A stretch of DNA of 64,000 nucleotides from XN24 sp047921395 (GTDB lineage: Bacteria; Pseudomonadota; Gammaproteobacteria; Steroidobacterales; XN24), in the NCBI GenBank assembly GCA_047921395.1, contig JBLRWH010000001.1:62001-126000 (forward strand), written 5' to 3'. The notes under the pieces are model-generated. The model saw nothing but the letters and a program-made list of their open reading frames with translations. It did not search any database and was not told the origin of the DNA. Every line of letters begins with the position of its first letter. Positions within the stretch are counted from its first letter, which is position 1. The position numbers were made by a program, and so were the translations under genes. This document shows positions 46,553 through 54,915 of this stretch, one piece after another.

Positions 46553-49204
46553 TCAGTCGTCGGTGATCGTAATCTCGCCCTGCGGCAGCACGTTCGCGGC
46601 GATTTCCGCTTCCGTGAACCAGAACTGCCGGAAGTCCTTGTCGGAGTAGCGACGGTTCTGGTCGTCGAAGAACGGCGAATCGGGATCCGTCGACTGCGAG
46701 TAACTCAGCAGGCCGAACGCCCTGGGGCCCGCCGCCGTGAACTCGAGACCGAAATGGAAGCTCGTGCCGCGCGCCATCCGCCAGCCCTCGCCCGGCGTGG
46801 CGGACAGCCCCGCCGTGGTCGGGATCTGCGGCGGGTTCAGGCGCGGCAGGCGCGTGTCCTCGGCAACGGACGAGTTGACCACGGCGATGGCATTGAATGT
46901 GCCATCGATGATGCCGTCCCCGCCATGCCACGGATACTCGGTTCCCAGCGCCACGGGTGCGCCACCCGGAGGCGCCCCGCCGGACGGCTGGAACGTCTGC
47001 ACGTCGCCGAGCCTCGCGTCATACGGAATCGCGGCGGCATCGAGCCGCTCCAGACCGGCCGCGAGCGAGACCAGCAAGGGATCGGCCGCGAGGTTGTTGA
47101 GGTCGATCGGCTGCGGGGTGGACGGCGTGAACACCGGGTTCGCCGGGTCGAACGGCACCGTCAGGGTGCTGCCGAACTTGCTGCGGTAATCCGCGATGAA
47201 CACGCGGAATACGTGCGCGCCGACGCTGTCCTGCTCGTAGACACCGTCCCAGGTCTTGAGGACGGCGCATGCGCTGTCGACGGTGCGGCTGCCGCCGCCG
47301 GCCAGGTTGACCTGGCCCGCGCCGATCGCGTCGCAGCGCGCGACGAGCTCGGCCTGGAATTGCTCGGCATACCAGCTGCGGTTGTTGTGAATGACATTGA
47401 TCAGCTCGGCGGCGCTGAACTTGCCGTCCTGGCCGGCGGGCGCCGTGCTCGCGGGACCGGGATCGGTCGGGTTCTGCAGCATGAACAGGCCGACGCGGGT
47501 GCGCGGACTCAGCGCGGACCGCTCCGGGCCGTACAGCGGCGAGAAACCCTCGATCGGCGCCGCCGGGTTGGTCGACCAGTAGCTGTCGTTCGAGTTCTGC
47601 ACGAAGTCGCGCCGCGCCAGCTTCGGCTTGCCGTCGAACGGCACGAGCCCGTTGCACTCGCCCTCGACCCAGTCGTCGCGCGAGGTGTTGCCGTCGAGCA
47701 GCGTCAGGCCGGCGTTGAACAGCGAGTTATAGCCCGCGCTCGAGCTCCTCTTGAACTCGATCACGCTGTGCGCCAGCAGCGACAGGTTCGGCACCGAGGA
47801 GCTGTCGATGTAAAACGCGTTGCCGTCGGCGTCCGCATAGGTCGAGTTGACCCACAGCGTGCTGCCGCAGTTCTTGAACACTTCCTGGAACTCGTCCAGC
47901 GTGCTCGCGCGGCCCATCTGCAGCCAGGTGTCGAGCAGGTTGTTCGTGTTGGCGTTCGCATCACGGTAGGTGTAGGCCTTGCCCGTGACGCCCCAGGCCG
48001 GCAGCCCACCGCCGGTCACGGCATCGGCGGCCAGCATCGGGCCGTACTCCGAGAAGTAGAAATCGCGCTGGACACGGATCGGCTCGGGGCCACCGACGTT
48101 GACCTCGATTTCGAAAGTCTCCTTGGTGATCGGCTTCTCCGCGAAATCCTTGATGTAGGTGAGATTGTCCCCGCTCTTAAGCGTGAGTTCGTACAGCATG
48201 AACCGCCGGCTCGTGCTGACCGTGTGCGACCAGCCCAGCCTCTCGTTGAAGCCGATCAGCGGCAGGGGGGTGCCCAGCAGGCCCGCACCACGCAGGTTCA
48301 GGTACCCGGGCACGGTGACCTGGCTCTCGTAGAAGCGTCGCATCCCGGTGTACGGGAAGTGCGGGTTGGCCAGCAGCGCGCCGCTGCCGCCCTCGCTCAT
48401 CTCGCTGCCGATGCCCCAGGCATTGCTGGCGAGACCCGTATCCACGTAGTCCTCACGCGCGCCCGCCGCATTCCTCGCAAACATCACGGTGTCCTCGAGC
48501 ACGCCGAGCTGCCCGGGGTCGAGGTTTGCCATCACCGGGACAGGCGAGGGATCCACGCCCGGCGGCACCGCGATGAACACCGCGCCGGTCGAGAACAAGT
48601 CACCGCTCGCGAACTGCGCGACGATGCGGAAATACGCCACCAGGTCCTCCGGGGCGATCTCTTTGACCCAGGGGCCGTTCCGGCACTCCGGCGGCAGGTC
48701 GCCCGGGGCCGTATCGCGCACGTACTTGTTGTAGCCGGCGGTGAAGCCCGTCACCATCGCGCGGCTCTCGGGCGACATCTGCGCCAATTCGGCCGCCGCG
48801 CCACTGCGAATGCGCTGCGCGATGAAGCTGAAGTCGTTGATGATGTGGATATTGCCCGGTCCCGGGCCGAAGTACCTGGCGCGCTCGCTGCGCGCCTTCA
48901 CGAAGGCGTCGGCGAGGTAGCACACGAGGTCCTGCGCCTGCGCGTAACCCATGCCGAACGTCGCAGACTCGAGGTCGGCGGCGGCAATATGCGGCACGCC
49001 GTTGGTGGTGCGGCGAATCGTAGCCTCAGGCCCGCCGGCAGGGGCGTTGATGAAGTCCGGCGGCGGCACGACCACCGGCGGCTCGTTGTTGTTGTTGGAG
49101 CTGCTGCCGCAACCGACGAGCAGCGCTGCGGCCACCATGTGCACTGCAGCAAGAATATTGCGCCGCCAGCGCAACTTAGAATTGTTCGAGCCTGGCTGGA
49201 TCAT
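46553..49204 (-). CDS. penicillin acylase-family N-terminal-nucleophile hydrolase, predicted lipoprotein
   Basis: About 883 residues. The N-terminus is a lipoprotein signal (AALLVGC, Cys32) followed by a Ser/Asn-rich linker and a proline-rich stretch. The alpha subunit region has TIRRTTNGVPHIAAADLES and GMGYAQAQDL. The autocatalytic site is GLAS|NAWGIG with Ser260 as new N-terminus and nucleophile; LANPHFPYTG and NERLGWSHTVS follow. Relatives are aculeacin and acyl-homoserine-lactone acylases, so amide cleavage of an acylated small molecule is likely. The ATG at 49204 is chosen for the AGGA eight bases upstream; ATGs at 49213 and earlier are possible. Confidence 0.88.
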   Translation of the reverse strand: MIQPGSNNSKLRWRRNILAAVHMVAAALLVGCGSSSNNNNEPPVVVPPPDFINAPAGGPEATIRRTTNGVPHIAAADLESATFGMGYAQAQDLVCYLADAFVKARSERARYFGPGPGNIHIINDFSFIAQRIRSGAAAELAQMSPESRAMVTGFTAGYNKYVRDTAPGDLPPECRNGPWVKEIAPEDLVAYFRIVAQFASGDLFSTGAVFIAVPPGVDPSPVPVMANLDPGQLGVLEDTVMFARNAAGAREDYVDTGLASNAWGIGSEMSEGGSGALLANPHFPYTGMRRFYESQVTVPGYLNLRGAGLLGTPLPLIGFNERLGWSHTVSTSRRFMLYELTLKSGDNLTYIKDFAEKPITKETFEIEVNVGGPEPIRVQRDFYFSEYGPMLAADAVTGGGLPAWGVTGKAYTYRDANANTNNLLDTWLQMGRASTLDEFQEVFKNCGSTLWVNSTYADADGNAFYIDSSSVPNLSLLAHSVIEFKRSSSAGYNSLFNAGLTLLDGNTSRDDWVEGECNGLVPFDGKPKLARRDFVQNSNDSYWSTNPAAPIEGFSPLYGPERSALSPRTRVGLFMLQNPTDPGPASTAPAGQDGKFSAAELINVIHNNRSWYAEQFQAELVARCDAIGAGQVNLAGGGSRTVDSACAVLKTWDGVYEQDSVGAHVFRVFIADYRSKFGSTLTVPFDPANPVFTPSTPQPIDLNNLAADPLLVSLAAGLERLDAAAIPYDARLGDVQTFQPSGGAPPGGAPVALGTEYPWHGGDGIIDGTFNAIAVVNSSVAEDTRLPRLNPPQIPTTAGLSATPGEGWRMARGTSFHFGLEFTAAGPRAFGLLSYSQSTDPDSPFFDDQNRRYSDKDFRQFWFTEAEIAANVLPQGEITITDD

Positions 49205-49317
49205 GTTAAGCATCCTGTTGTTTTGGTATGGAAACTGCGACTCCCCCATGAGGGACCTCAGGGATTTCTTGGGCATGGGAACGGTTAATGTACGCTGCGC
49301 CCCGATCAAATGGAATG

Positions 49318-50460
49318 TCACTCGAGCGCGGCGAGCACGCGCTCGACGACCCCGGCCAGGTCGGGAATCCAGCGCAGCACGACGACGAGGTCGTGCTCCT
49401 CATCGACGTAGATGTAATGGCCGCCGAAGCCCGCCGCGTGGAAGGCGCGCTCGGGCGCCGCCGGCACCTGCTCGCGCCCGGTGTTGAGCCACCACAGGTA
49501 GCCATAGTCGGGCCGGCCCGGCGCGGGCGTGCGGAGCGCCTCGAGCCAGTCGGCGGAGAACAGCCGCGCGCCGCCCCATTCGCCACCGCGCAGGAACAGC
49601 AGGCCGAAGCGGGCGTGGTCCTCGGTGGAGATGAACAGCCCGCCGCCGAAGTGGCCGCCGCCGGACACCGACTGCATCTTCAGGCCGTCGAGCTCGACCC
49701 AGGAATTCTCGTAGCCGTGCCAGCGCCAGGTGGTGCTCGCGCCGACCGGATCCATGATGCGGCGCCTGAATACCTGCGGCAGCGGCTCGCGGAACACCTC
49801 CAGCAGGCTCAAGGCCAGCAGGTTCACGCGCACGTCGTTGTACTTGTAGCGTGTGCCCGGCGGGTAGAGCGGGCGATGCTGGGGATCCTCGCCTTCCGGG
49901 CGATCGGCCCAGTCGGGGATGTCCCACAGTGTGCCCGACCAGTCCGAGCTCTGGTTCAACAGGTGGCGCCAGGTGATCGCGCCGTTGTGTTCGCCCTCGA
50001 ACTGGCCGCCGGTCACGTAGCGCGCGACCGGGTCATCGAGATCGGCGATCAGCCCGTCGTCGAGCGCAAGCACCGCCAGGGTGGACAGGTAGCTCTTCGC
50101 GACGCTGAAGGTCATGTCAACGCGCCGCGTGTCGCCCCACTGCGCGACGATCCGGCCGTGGCGCAGGATCATGCCGCTGTCGCCCGCCCGCGTGCCGGTC
50201 GGGCCGAGAATGCGGAAGCCGGGTTCCCTCGGCGCGAAATGCGCGCTGATGACCTCGTGCAGGTCCGCCGGCTCGGTGACCGCCTTCGAGCGGGCGTAGT
50301 CGACGGCCGCCTGCAGGCGCTCGGTCGCGAACCCCGCCTCGGCGGGCGCGAGCGTGTCCCACTGGCCGCGCGGCGGGACGTAGTCGGCCGCGAGGGCGGC
50401 CTGCGCCAGCAGCAGCGACAGCGCCCCTGCGGCCAGCCGGACGGCAAGCGCGAGCCTCAT
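49318..50460 (-). CDS. beta-lactamase class C-fold serine hydrolase
   Basis: 380 residues with a signal peptide (about 1-25, ending AQAALAA). The SxxK motif is S119-VAK122 in MTFSVAKSYL. A tyrosine motif (PGTRYKYNDV, Tyr207) stands at the place of the class C YxN motif, and HAAGFGGHYIYV resembles the third active-site block. Such proteins are esterases, D-amino peptidases or transesterases more often than lactamases. Its start overlaps the ubiT stop by four bases, so it is translated from the same, probably oxygen-controlled, transcript. Role unknown. Confidence 0.88.
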   Translation of the reverse strand: MRLALAVRLAAGALSLLLAQAALAADYVPPRGQWDTLAPAEAGFATERLQAAVDYARSKAVTEPADLHEVISAHFAPREPGFRILGPTGTRAGDSGMILRHGRIVAQWGDTRRVDMTFSVAKSYLSTLAVLALDDGLIADLDDPVARYVTGGQFEGEHNGAITWRHLLNQSSDWSGTLWDIPDWADRPEGEDPQHRPLYPPGTRYKYNDVRVNLLALSLLEVFREPLPQVFRRRIMDPVGASTTWRWHGYENSWVELDGLKMQSVSGGGHFGGGLFISTEDHARFGLLFLRGGEWGGARLFSADWLEALRTPAPGRPDYGYLWWLNTGREQVPAAPERAFHAAGFGGHYIYVDEEHDLVVVLRWIPDLAGVVERVLAALE

Positions 50461-50939
50461 GTCCGCCACGCGAAACGACCGTGCGCCTCCCGGGCGCCGC
50501 GCAAGGCGATCCGAAGCGGCAGGGGCAGGCGCTCCTCGTCGAGCCCGTCCAGAAAATTCTTCACCCCCAGGCCGAGCTCGGTGTCGCCCTCGATCACCAG
50601 GCGGCGCTGGAAGAACAGCGTGTCGGGATCCTCGAGCCGGCTGGCCATGATGAGGAAGGCGGGGGACTGGCCGCGGATCGTGACGTCCGCGGGATGGTCG
50701 CGCTCCAGCACCCTGAGCCGCCCATGCGCCAGCGTGACGGGCCAGCGCCAGCCCGTGTCCTCGATCTCGATGGCGAGGCAGCGCTGGTCGAGGAACTCGA
50801 GCTCTCCCGCCGCGACGCTCGCCTGGAAAATTGTCTCCAGCGCGAGTTGCAGCGGCGCCCGCTGCAGGGGATGCGGCACCCGCCTGAGCGGCCGCGCGAG
50901 GACCGGCAGGACCTGCTCGATGGTGGACAAACTCAGCAT
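50457..50939 (-). CDS. ubiT: O2-independent ubiquinone biosynthesis accessory factor UbiT
   Basis: 160 residues. An SCP2 lipid-binding domain with the UbiT (YhbT) pattern: PLRRVPHPLQRAPLQLALETIFQ near the N-terminus, then DVTIRGQSPAFLIMASRLEDPDTLFFQRRLVIEGDTELGL. UbiT is thought to hold the hydrophobic ubiquinone precursors while UbiU-UbiV hydroxylate them without oxygen. Divergent from ubiU-ubiV across 123 bases that carry an FNR-type box. Overlaps the downstream serine hydrolase gene. Confidence 0.93.
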   Translation of the reverse strand: MLSLSTIEQVLPVLARPLRRVPHPLQRAPLQLALETIFQASVAAGELEFLDQRCLAIEIEDTGWRWPVTLAHGRLRVLERDHPADVTIRGQSPAFLIMASRLEDPDTLFFQRRLVIEGDTELGLGVKNFLDGLDEERLPLPLRIALRGAREAHGRFAWRT

Positions 50940-50963
50940 GTTTTCCTCCCCTGAAGCTGTCGG

Positions 50964-51031
50964 AGATAACGAATCGCAGCGCGGCGGGATTGACTTCGAT
51001 CAAGTCCCCGGCCGGACCGGCTGGCTATCCT
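50964..51031. promoter_or_regulatory. divergent ubiT / ubiUV promoters sharing one FNR-type box
   Basis: TTGACTTCGATCAA at 50990-51003 differs from the FNR consensus TTGAT-N4-ATCAA at one base; its centre is 50996.5. Rightward, TATCCT at 51026-51031 as -10 gives a start near 51038, placing the box at -41.5, the class II FNR position. Leftward, TTATCT (50969-50964 on minus) gives a start near 50957, placing the box at about -40. One box therefore can serve both genes. FNR/Anr control of ubiTUV is known in other gammaproteobacteria; here it is inferred. Confidence 0.75.
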
Positions 51032-51062
51032 GCGCACTCCTCATGTCGACCCGGGAGCCCAC

Positions 51063-52058
51063 GTGGAACTGCTCTGCCCTGCCGGCAACCTGCCCTCGCT
51101 GCGCGCCGCCGTGGATGCCGGCGCGGACTCAGTCTATCTCGGCTTTCGGGATGCGACCAATGCGCGGCACTTCGCCGGCCTGAATTTCACCGACCAGGAC
51201 ATCGTGCGCGGCATTCGCTATGCGCACGACCGGCGCTGCAAGGTGCTGATCGCCCTGAACACCTTCCCGCAGCCCCGCGGCTGGGCGCAATGGACGCAGG
51301 CGGTCGATCGCGCTGCCGAGCTCGGCGCGGACGCGCTGATCCTCGCCGATACCGGGCTGCTCGACTACGCGGCGGAGCGCTGGCCGGACCTGGACCGCCA
51401 TCTCTCGGTGCAGGCCTCCGCGACCAACCCGGAGGCGATCAGCCTGTACCACCGGCTGTTCGGCATCACCCGCGCCGTGCTGCCGCGCGTGCTCTCGCTC
51501 AGGCAGGTCGCCCAGGTGGCGGCGCAGTCGCCGGTGCCGGTCGAGGTGTTCGGCTTCGGCAGCCTGTGCGTGATGGTCGAGGGCCGCTGCCTGCTGTCCA
51601 GCTACCTGACCGGGCGCTCGCCCAATACTTACGGCGCCTGCTCGCCCGGTTCGCACGTGCGCTGGCAGGAGACGCCGCAGGGGCTGGAGTCACGCCTCAA
51701 CGGCATGCTGATCGACCGCTACGCGCCCGGCGAGAAGGCCGCCTACCCGACGCTCTGCAAGGGCCGCTTCCAGGTCGGGGAGCACACCTATTACGCGCTG
51801 GAGGAGCCGAGCAGCCTGAATTCCATCGAGCTACTGCCGGAGCTGTATCGCGCGGGCATCGCCGCCATCAAGGTCGAGGGCCGGCAGCGCAGCCCGGCCT
51901 ACGTGGCGCAGGTCACGGCCGTGATGCGCGCCGCCATCGACGCATGCATCGCCGACCCGGACAACTTCCGCCCCACGCCGGCCTGGCAGAAGACGCTCGC
52001 CGCGGTCTCGGAGGGCACGCAGACCACCCTCGGCGCCTATCACAGGTCATGGCAATGA
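51063..52058 (+). CDS. ubiU: O2-independent ubiquinone hydroxylation subunit UbiU (U32 family)
   Basis: 331 residues starting at GTG (MELLCPAGNLPSLRAAVDAGADSVYLG). The four 4Fe-4S ligands fall at Cys169, Cys176, Cys193 and Cys232, the same numbers as in the Escherichia coli protein. VFGFGSLCVMVEGRCLLSSY and NTYGACSPG surround them. UbiU and UbiV form a complex that hydroxylates the ubiquinone ring using prephenate as oxygen donor under anoxia. Stop overlaps the ubiV start. Confidence 0.96.
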   Translation: MELLCPAGNLPSLRAAVDAGADSVYLGFRDATNARHFAGLNFTDQDIVRGIRYAHDRRCKVLIALNTFPQPRGWAQWTQAVDRAAELGADALILADTGLLDYAAERWPDLDRHLSVQASATNPEAISLYHRLFGITRAVLPRVLSLRQVAQVAAQSPVPVEVFGFGSLCVMVEGRCLLSSYLTGRSPNTYGACSPGSHVRWQETPQGLESRLNGMLIDRYAPGEKAAYPTLCKGRFQVGEHTYYALEEPSSLNSIELLPELYRAGIAAIKVEGRQRSPAYVAQVTAVMRAAIDACIADPDNFRPTPAWQKTLAAVSEGTQTTLGAYHRSWQ

Positions 52059-52960
52059 AGCTGTCGCTCGGGCCGTTGCAGTATTTCTGGCCGCGCGCGC
52101 GGGTGTTGTCGTTCTACGCCGAGGCGGCGGACTGGCCGGTGGACATTGTCTACCTCGGCGAGGTGGTGTGCCCGAAGCGACGCGAGGTCCGGCTGGAGGA
52201 CTGGCTGGAGATCGGCGCGCGACTGGCGGACGCCGGCAAGGAAGTCGTGCTGTCGAGCCTCACCCTCCTCGAGGCGGGCTCGGAGCTGGGCGTACTGAAG
52301 CGGCAATGCCGCAACGGCCGGTTCATGGTCGAGGCGAACGACATGGCCGCGGTGGGCGCGCTGGCGCAGGATGGACTGCCGTTCGTGGGCGGGCCGACGC
52401 TGAACATCTACAACTCGCGCACCCTCGAGGTGCTCGCGCGCCAGGGCATGACGCGCTGGGTGCTGCCCTTCGAGCTCTCGGGCGTGACGGCCGCGGAGCT
52501 CGTCGCGGCCGCCCCGGCGGAGTGTCCGTGCGAGGTATTCGCCTGGGGCCGGTTGCCGCTGGCGTGGTCCGCGCGCTGCTACACTGCGCGGGCCGAGGAT
52601 CTGCCGAAGGACCGCTGCGAGCTCGCCTGCCTCGCCGATCCGGACGGCCGGCTGATGCGCACGCGCGAGGATACGCCATTCCTCGTGCTGAACGGCATCC
52701 AGACGCAGTCCGCCTTGACGCAAGACCTGGCGCCCTGGATCGCCGAGATGCACGCCGCGGGGGTCGCGGTGTTGCGCCTGAGTCCGCAGTCGGAGGGCAT
52801 GGCCGGGGTGGTCGAGCGCTTCGACGCGGTGCGCCGGGGCGATGCGGACCGGGCAGTGCTCGAGGAACTCACCGCGCTCGCGCCCATCGGCACCTGCGAC
52901 GGCTACTGGCGTGGCGCGCCCGGCTTCGAAACTGGGGACACTGCTCAAAACGCGCTTTGA
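52055..52960 (+). CDS. ubiV: O2-independent ubiquinone hydroxylation subunit UbiV (U32 family)
   Basis: 301 residues from the ATG that overlaps the ubiU stop (ATGA), with AGG eight bases upstream; an ATG six bases earlier is possible. MKLSLGPLQYFWPR matches UbiV. Cluster ligands are Cys39 (EVVCPKRREV), Cys175, Cys188 and Cys192 (SARCYTARAEDLPKDRCELAC), with family spacing. The family end, CDGYWRGAPGFE, is followed by a foreign tail, TGDTAQNAL, encoded by a palindromic repeat (52928-52977). The tail is unlikely to matter for the core, but it shows the repeat landed in or next to the stop codon. Confidence 0.95.
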   Translation: MKLSLGPLQYFWPRARVLSFYAEAADWPVDIVYLGEVVCPKRREVRLEDWLEIGARLADAGKEVVLSSLTLLEAGSELGVLKRQCRNGRFMVEANDMAAVGALAQDGLPFVGGPTLNIYNSRTLEVLARQGMTRWVLPFELSGVTAAELVAAAPAECPCEVFAWGRLPLAWSARCYTARAEDLPKDRCELACLADPDGRLMRTREDTPFLVLNGIQTQSALTQDLAPWIAEMHAAGVAVLRLSPQSEGMAGVVERFDAVRRGDADRAVLEELTALAPIGTCDGYWRGAPGFETGDTAQNAL

Positions 52961-52997
52961 GCAGTGTCCCCAGTTTCAGCCTTTGAGCAGTGTCCCC
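52928..52997. repeat. GAGCAGTGTCCCC repeats between ubiV and exonuclease genes
   Basis: Positions 52928-52949 and 52956-52977 are exact reverse complements (22-bp arms, six-base spacer ACGCGC). A third, direct copy of TTTGAGCAGTGTCCCC lies at 52982-52997. The hairpin separates two convergent genes and could act as a bidirectional terminator or mRNA end protector, although T-runs are short. The same core occurs twice at 56234-56272. The size, palindromy and GAGC motif resemble REP elements mobilised by RAYT-type transposases; no transposase is in the window. Confidence 0.85.
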
Positions 52998-53494
52998 GGC
53001 CGCCAGCCCGTCGCCATCGCCTGCACCAGGATCTGCGCGCAAGCCGCCGCATCGGAGGCCGCGTCGTGATGCTTCAGGGGGATGTCGAGGGCGCGGCACA
53101 CCAGCGGCAGCTTGGTGGGATGAATCCCCCAGACCCGGCGCGCGACCTGCACGGTGCAGATGAACGGCGTGTCCACCGCGGCGAGCCGGTAGGTCCGGCA
53201 GCACGCGTTGAGCACCCCCCGGTCGAACGGCGCGTTGTGCGCCGCGAGCCAGTCGGCGCCTTCGAGCCACGGCTGGAGCCGGTCCCAGGACTGGTCGAAG
53301 GTGGGTGAGTCCGCGACATCTTCCCAGCGCAGGCCGTGCACCCAGGTGAACACGAAGTCGCGCTCGGGCGGACGGATCAGGAACGCGTCCTCGGCCACGA
53401 GGCGGCCGTCCTCGACGAGCGCGAGGCCAAGCGCGCACGCGCTGTCCGGCGCATGGCTGGCGGTCTCGAAATCCAGCGCGAGGATGCGGGTCAT
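52976..53494 (-). CDS. DEDDh-type 3'-5' exonuclease
   Basis: 172 residues. The DnaQ-like motifs are complete: LALDFETAS (Asp, Glu), LAAHNAPFDRGVLNACC (Asp) and HDAASDAAACAQIL (His, Asp). Size fits the short single-domain exonucleases such as ExoX. It removes nucleotides from 3' ends of DNA or RNA in repair or turnover. The last codons, PGTLLKG, come from a copy of the GAGCAGTGTCCCC repeat read on this strand. Confidence 0.9.
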   Translation of the reverse strand: MTRILALDFETASHAPDSACALGLALVEDGRLVAEDAFLIRPPERDFVFTWVHGLRWEDVADSPTFDQSWDRLQPWLEGADWLAAHNAPFDRGVLNACCRTYRLAAVDTPFICTVQVARRVWGIHPTKLPLVCRALDIPLKHHDAASDAAACAQILVQAMATGWRPGTLLKG

Positions 53495-53514
53495 GCGTGG
53501 CGGCGCTTGCGCCC

Positions 53515-53988
53515 CTATTCGACGCGTTTCCGCATGATCATCCGGAACGGCATGTCCTCACCCTCGGGCGGGAGCAACTCCAGCGTGTCGCCGTCCACGA
53601 CGGCCGACACCGTATCCGACTGCTCGCCCTCGGTCATCCGGATGGTGAGGCTGTCGCCGTCCTGCGACCAGGTGCCGTGCACGGTCTGGCTCTCGTCCAG
53701 CAGGCGGGTCGTGCTGGACGCCGTGCCATCGGGATTCAGCACCAGGGTCATGTTCATCGCGTCGAGCATCCCGGCGCCGATCATGGCCATGCCGAGTTCC
53801 ATGGCCTGGCGCTCGGCGGGATCCTCGATGCGCGCGATCTCGGCCTCCATGGCATCCTTGACGACCTGGATGTCGAGCTCCCAGGTCCCCGCATGCGTCA
53901 TTGCCGGGGACTTGCCGCAGGCCAGCAGCCCGCCGGCAAGGAGCATGACAGCCGCGAGCATGGCGATCGCCTGGAAGTGTCTCTTCAT
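53515..53988 (-). CDS. predicted lipoprotein of unknown function
   Basis: 157 residues. Lipoprotein signal with lipobox LLAC (LLAGGLLACGKSP). The rest is a small beta-rich domain with GTWELDIQVVKDAM, TLVLNPDGTASSTTRLLDE, HGTWSQDGDSLTIRM and DTLELLPPEGEDMPF. This layout is that of lipocalin-like stress lipoproteins, but no named family was recognised. Start chosen at the ATG that begins the signal peptide. Neighbours are on the same strand with 20- and 109-base gaps; no functional link is evident. Confidence 0.75.
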   Translation of the reverse strand: MKRHFQAIAMLAAVMLLAGGLLACGKSPAMTHAGTWELDIQVVKDAMEAEIARIEDPAERQAMELGMAMIGAGMLDAMNMTLVLNPDGTASSTTRLLDESQTVHGTWSQDGDSLTIRMTEGEQSDTVSAVVDGDTLELLPPEGEDMPFRMIMRKRVE

Positions 53989-54097
53989 GGTCGTGCGGCC
54001 CCTTGCCTGGAAGGAAGATGGGGGCAAGCATAACGGCCCGGGCGGCGCGCGGGAAACGACGGGCCCGCGGCCAGCCCCGGGAGCGCCACCCCGCGAC

Positions 54098-54748
54098 TCA
54101 ACTCTCGACCGTCTCCCGCCGCAACAACGCGCGCACTTCTTCGTCGCTCAGCTGGCGAAAGTCGCGGTACCAGGGCCCGATGGCGAAAAATGGCTCCGGC
54201 GTCGCGAGGCACACCAACTCGTCGGCGTCTTCCTCCAGCTGCTCGACGACCTCGGGCGGCGCCACGGCCAGCGCCAGCACGACCCGATCCGGACCGAGCT
54301 GTCGCGCCGCCTCGATGGCCGCACGCATGGTCGCCCCGGTGGCGGCCCCATCGTCGACAAGGATCACGCATCGGTGCATGAGCACCGGGCGCGCCCGATC
54401 CCCGCGATACGCGCGTTCCCGGCGCTCGAGTTCGCGTGTCTCCATCGAGATCACTTCCTCGAGCATGTCGTGATCGACACCAGCGCGGCGGATGACCTCG
54501 GAATTCAGCACGCGGATTCCGCCGCTGGCGATCGCGCCCATGGCCAGCTCGGGCTGGAAAGGCACGCCGAGCTTGCGGATGTTCAGCACATCGAGCGGCG
54601 CGTCCAGCGCCGCCGCGATCTCCGCGGCGACCGGCACGCCGCCACGCGGCAGCGCGAGCACGATGACATCCTGGTCGCGGTAACGGTCCACCAGCAGGCC
54701 GGCGAGCGCGCGGCCGGCGGCTGTGCGGTCCTGGATCGGCAGTTTCAT
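54098..54748 (-). CDS. phosphoribosyltransferase-domain protein
   Basis: 216 residues. The PRPP-binding motif is VILVDDGAATGATM, and the early VIVLALPRGGVPVAAEIA matches the group of stand-alone phosphoribosyltransferases often found near stress genes. VLNIRKLGVPFQPELAMGAIASGG is conserved in the group. The start has GGAGGTG nine bases upstream. The nucleobase or other acceptor is unknown; some relatives are fused to hydrolases, and an alpha/beta hydrolase gene lies divergently 168 bases away. Confidence 0.85.
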   Translation of the reverse strand: MKLPIQDRTAAGRALAGLLVDRYRDQDVIVLALPRGGVPVAAEIAAALDAPLDVLNIRKLGVPFQPELAMGAIASGGIRVLNSEVIRRAGVDHDMLEEVISMETRELERRERAYRGDRARPVLMHRCVILVDDGAATGATMRAAIEAARQLGPDRVVLALAVAPPEVVEQLEEDADELVCLATPEPFFAIGPWYRDFRQLSDEEVRALLRRETVES

Positions 54749-54915
54749 GACACACCTCCGCGTCGTTCCGGACTCACGTACGGCGACGACGGGCAGGCCC
54801 TCGGTATGGGCCATCCCTGCCCGTCCCTGCCTGCTCCAAGCATGGACCCTGGCGCCCCGAATTGACAGGGTCGCGGGCCGGAACTGCGCCTCCCCGCATG
54901 CGATAATGCGCAACC

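Noticed and set aside
46754..49288. 844-codon open frame on + opposite the penicillin-acylase-family gene
   Set aside because: Arg/Ala-rich shadow of a GC-rich gene; no family resemblance and the minus-strand gene has complete catalytic motifs.
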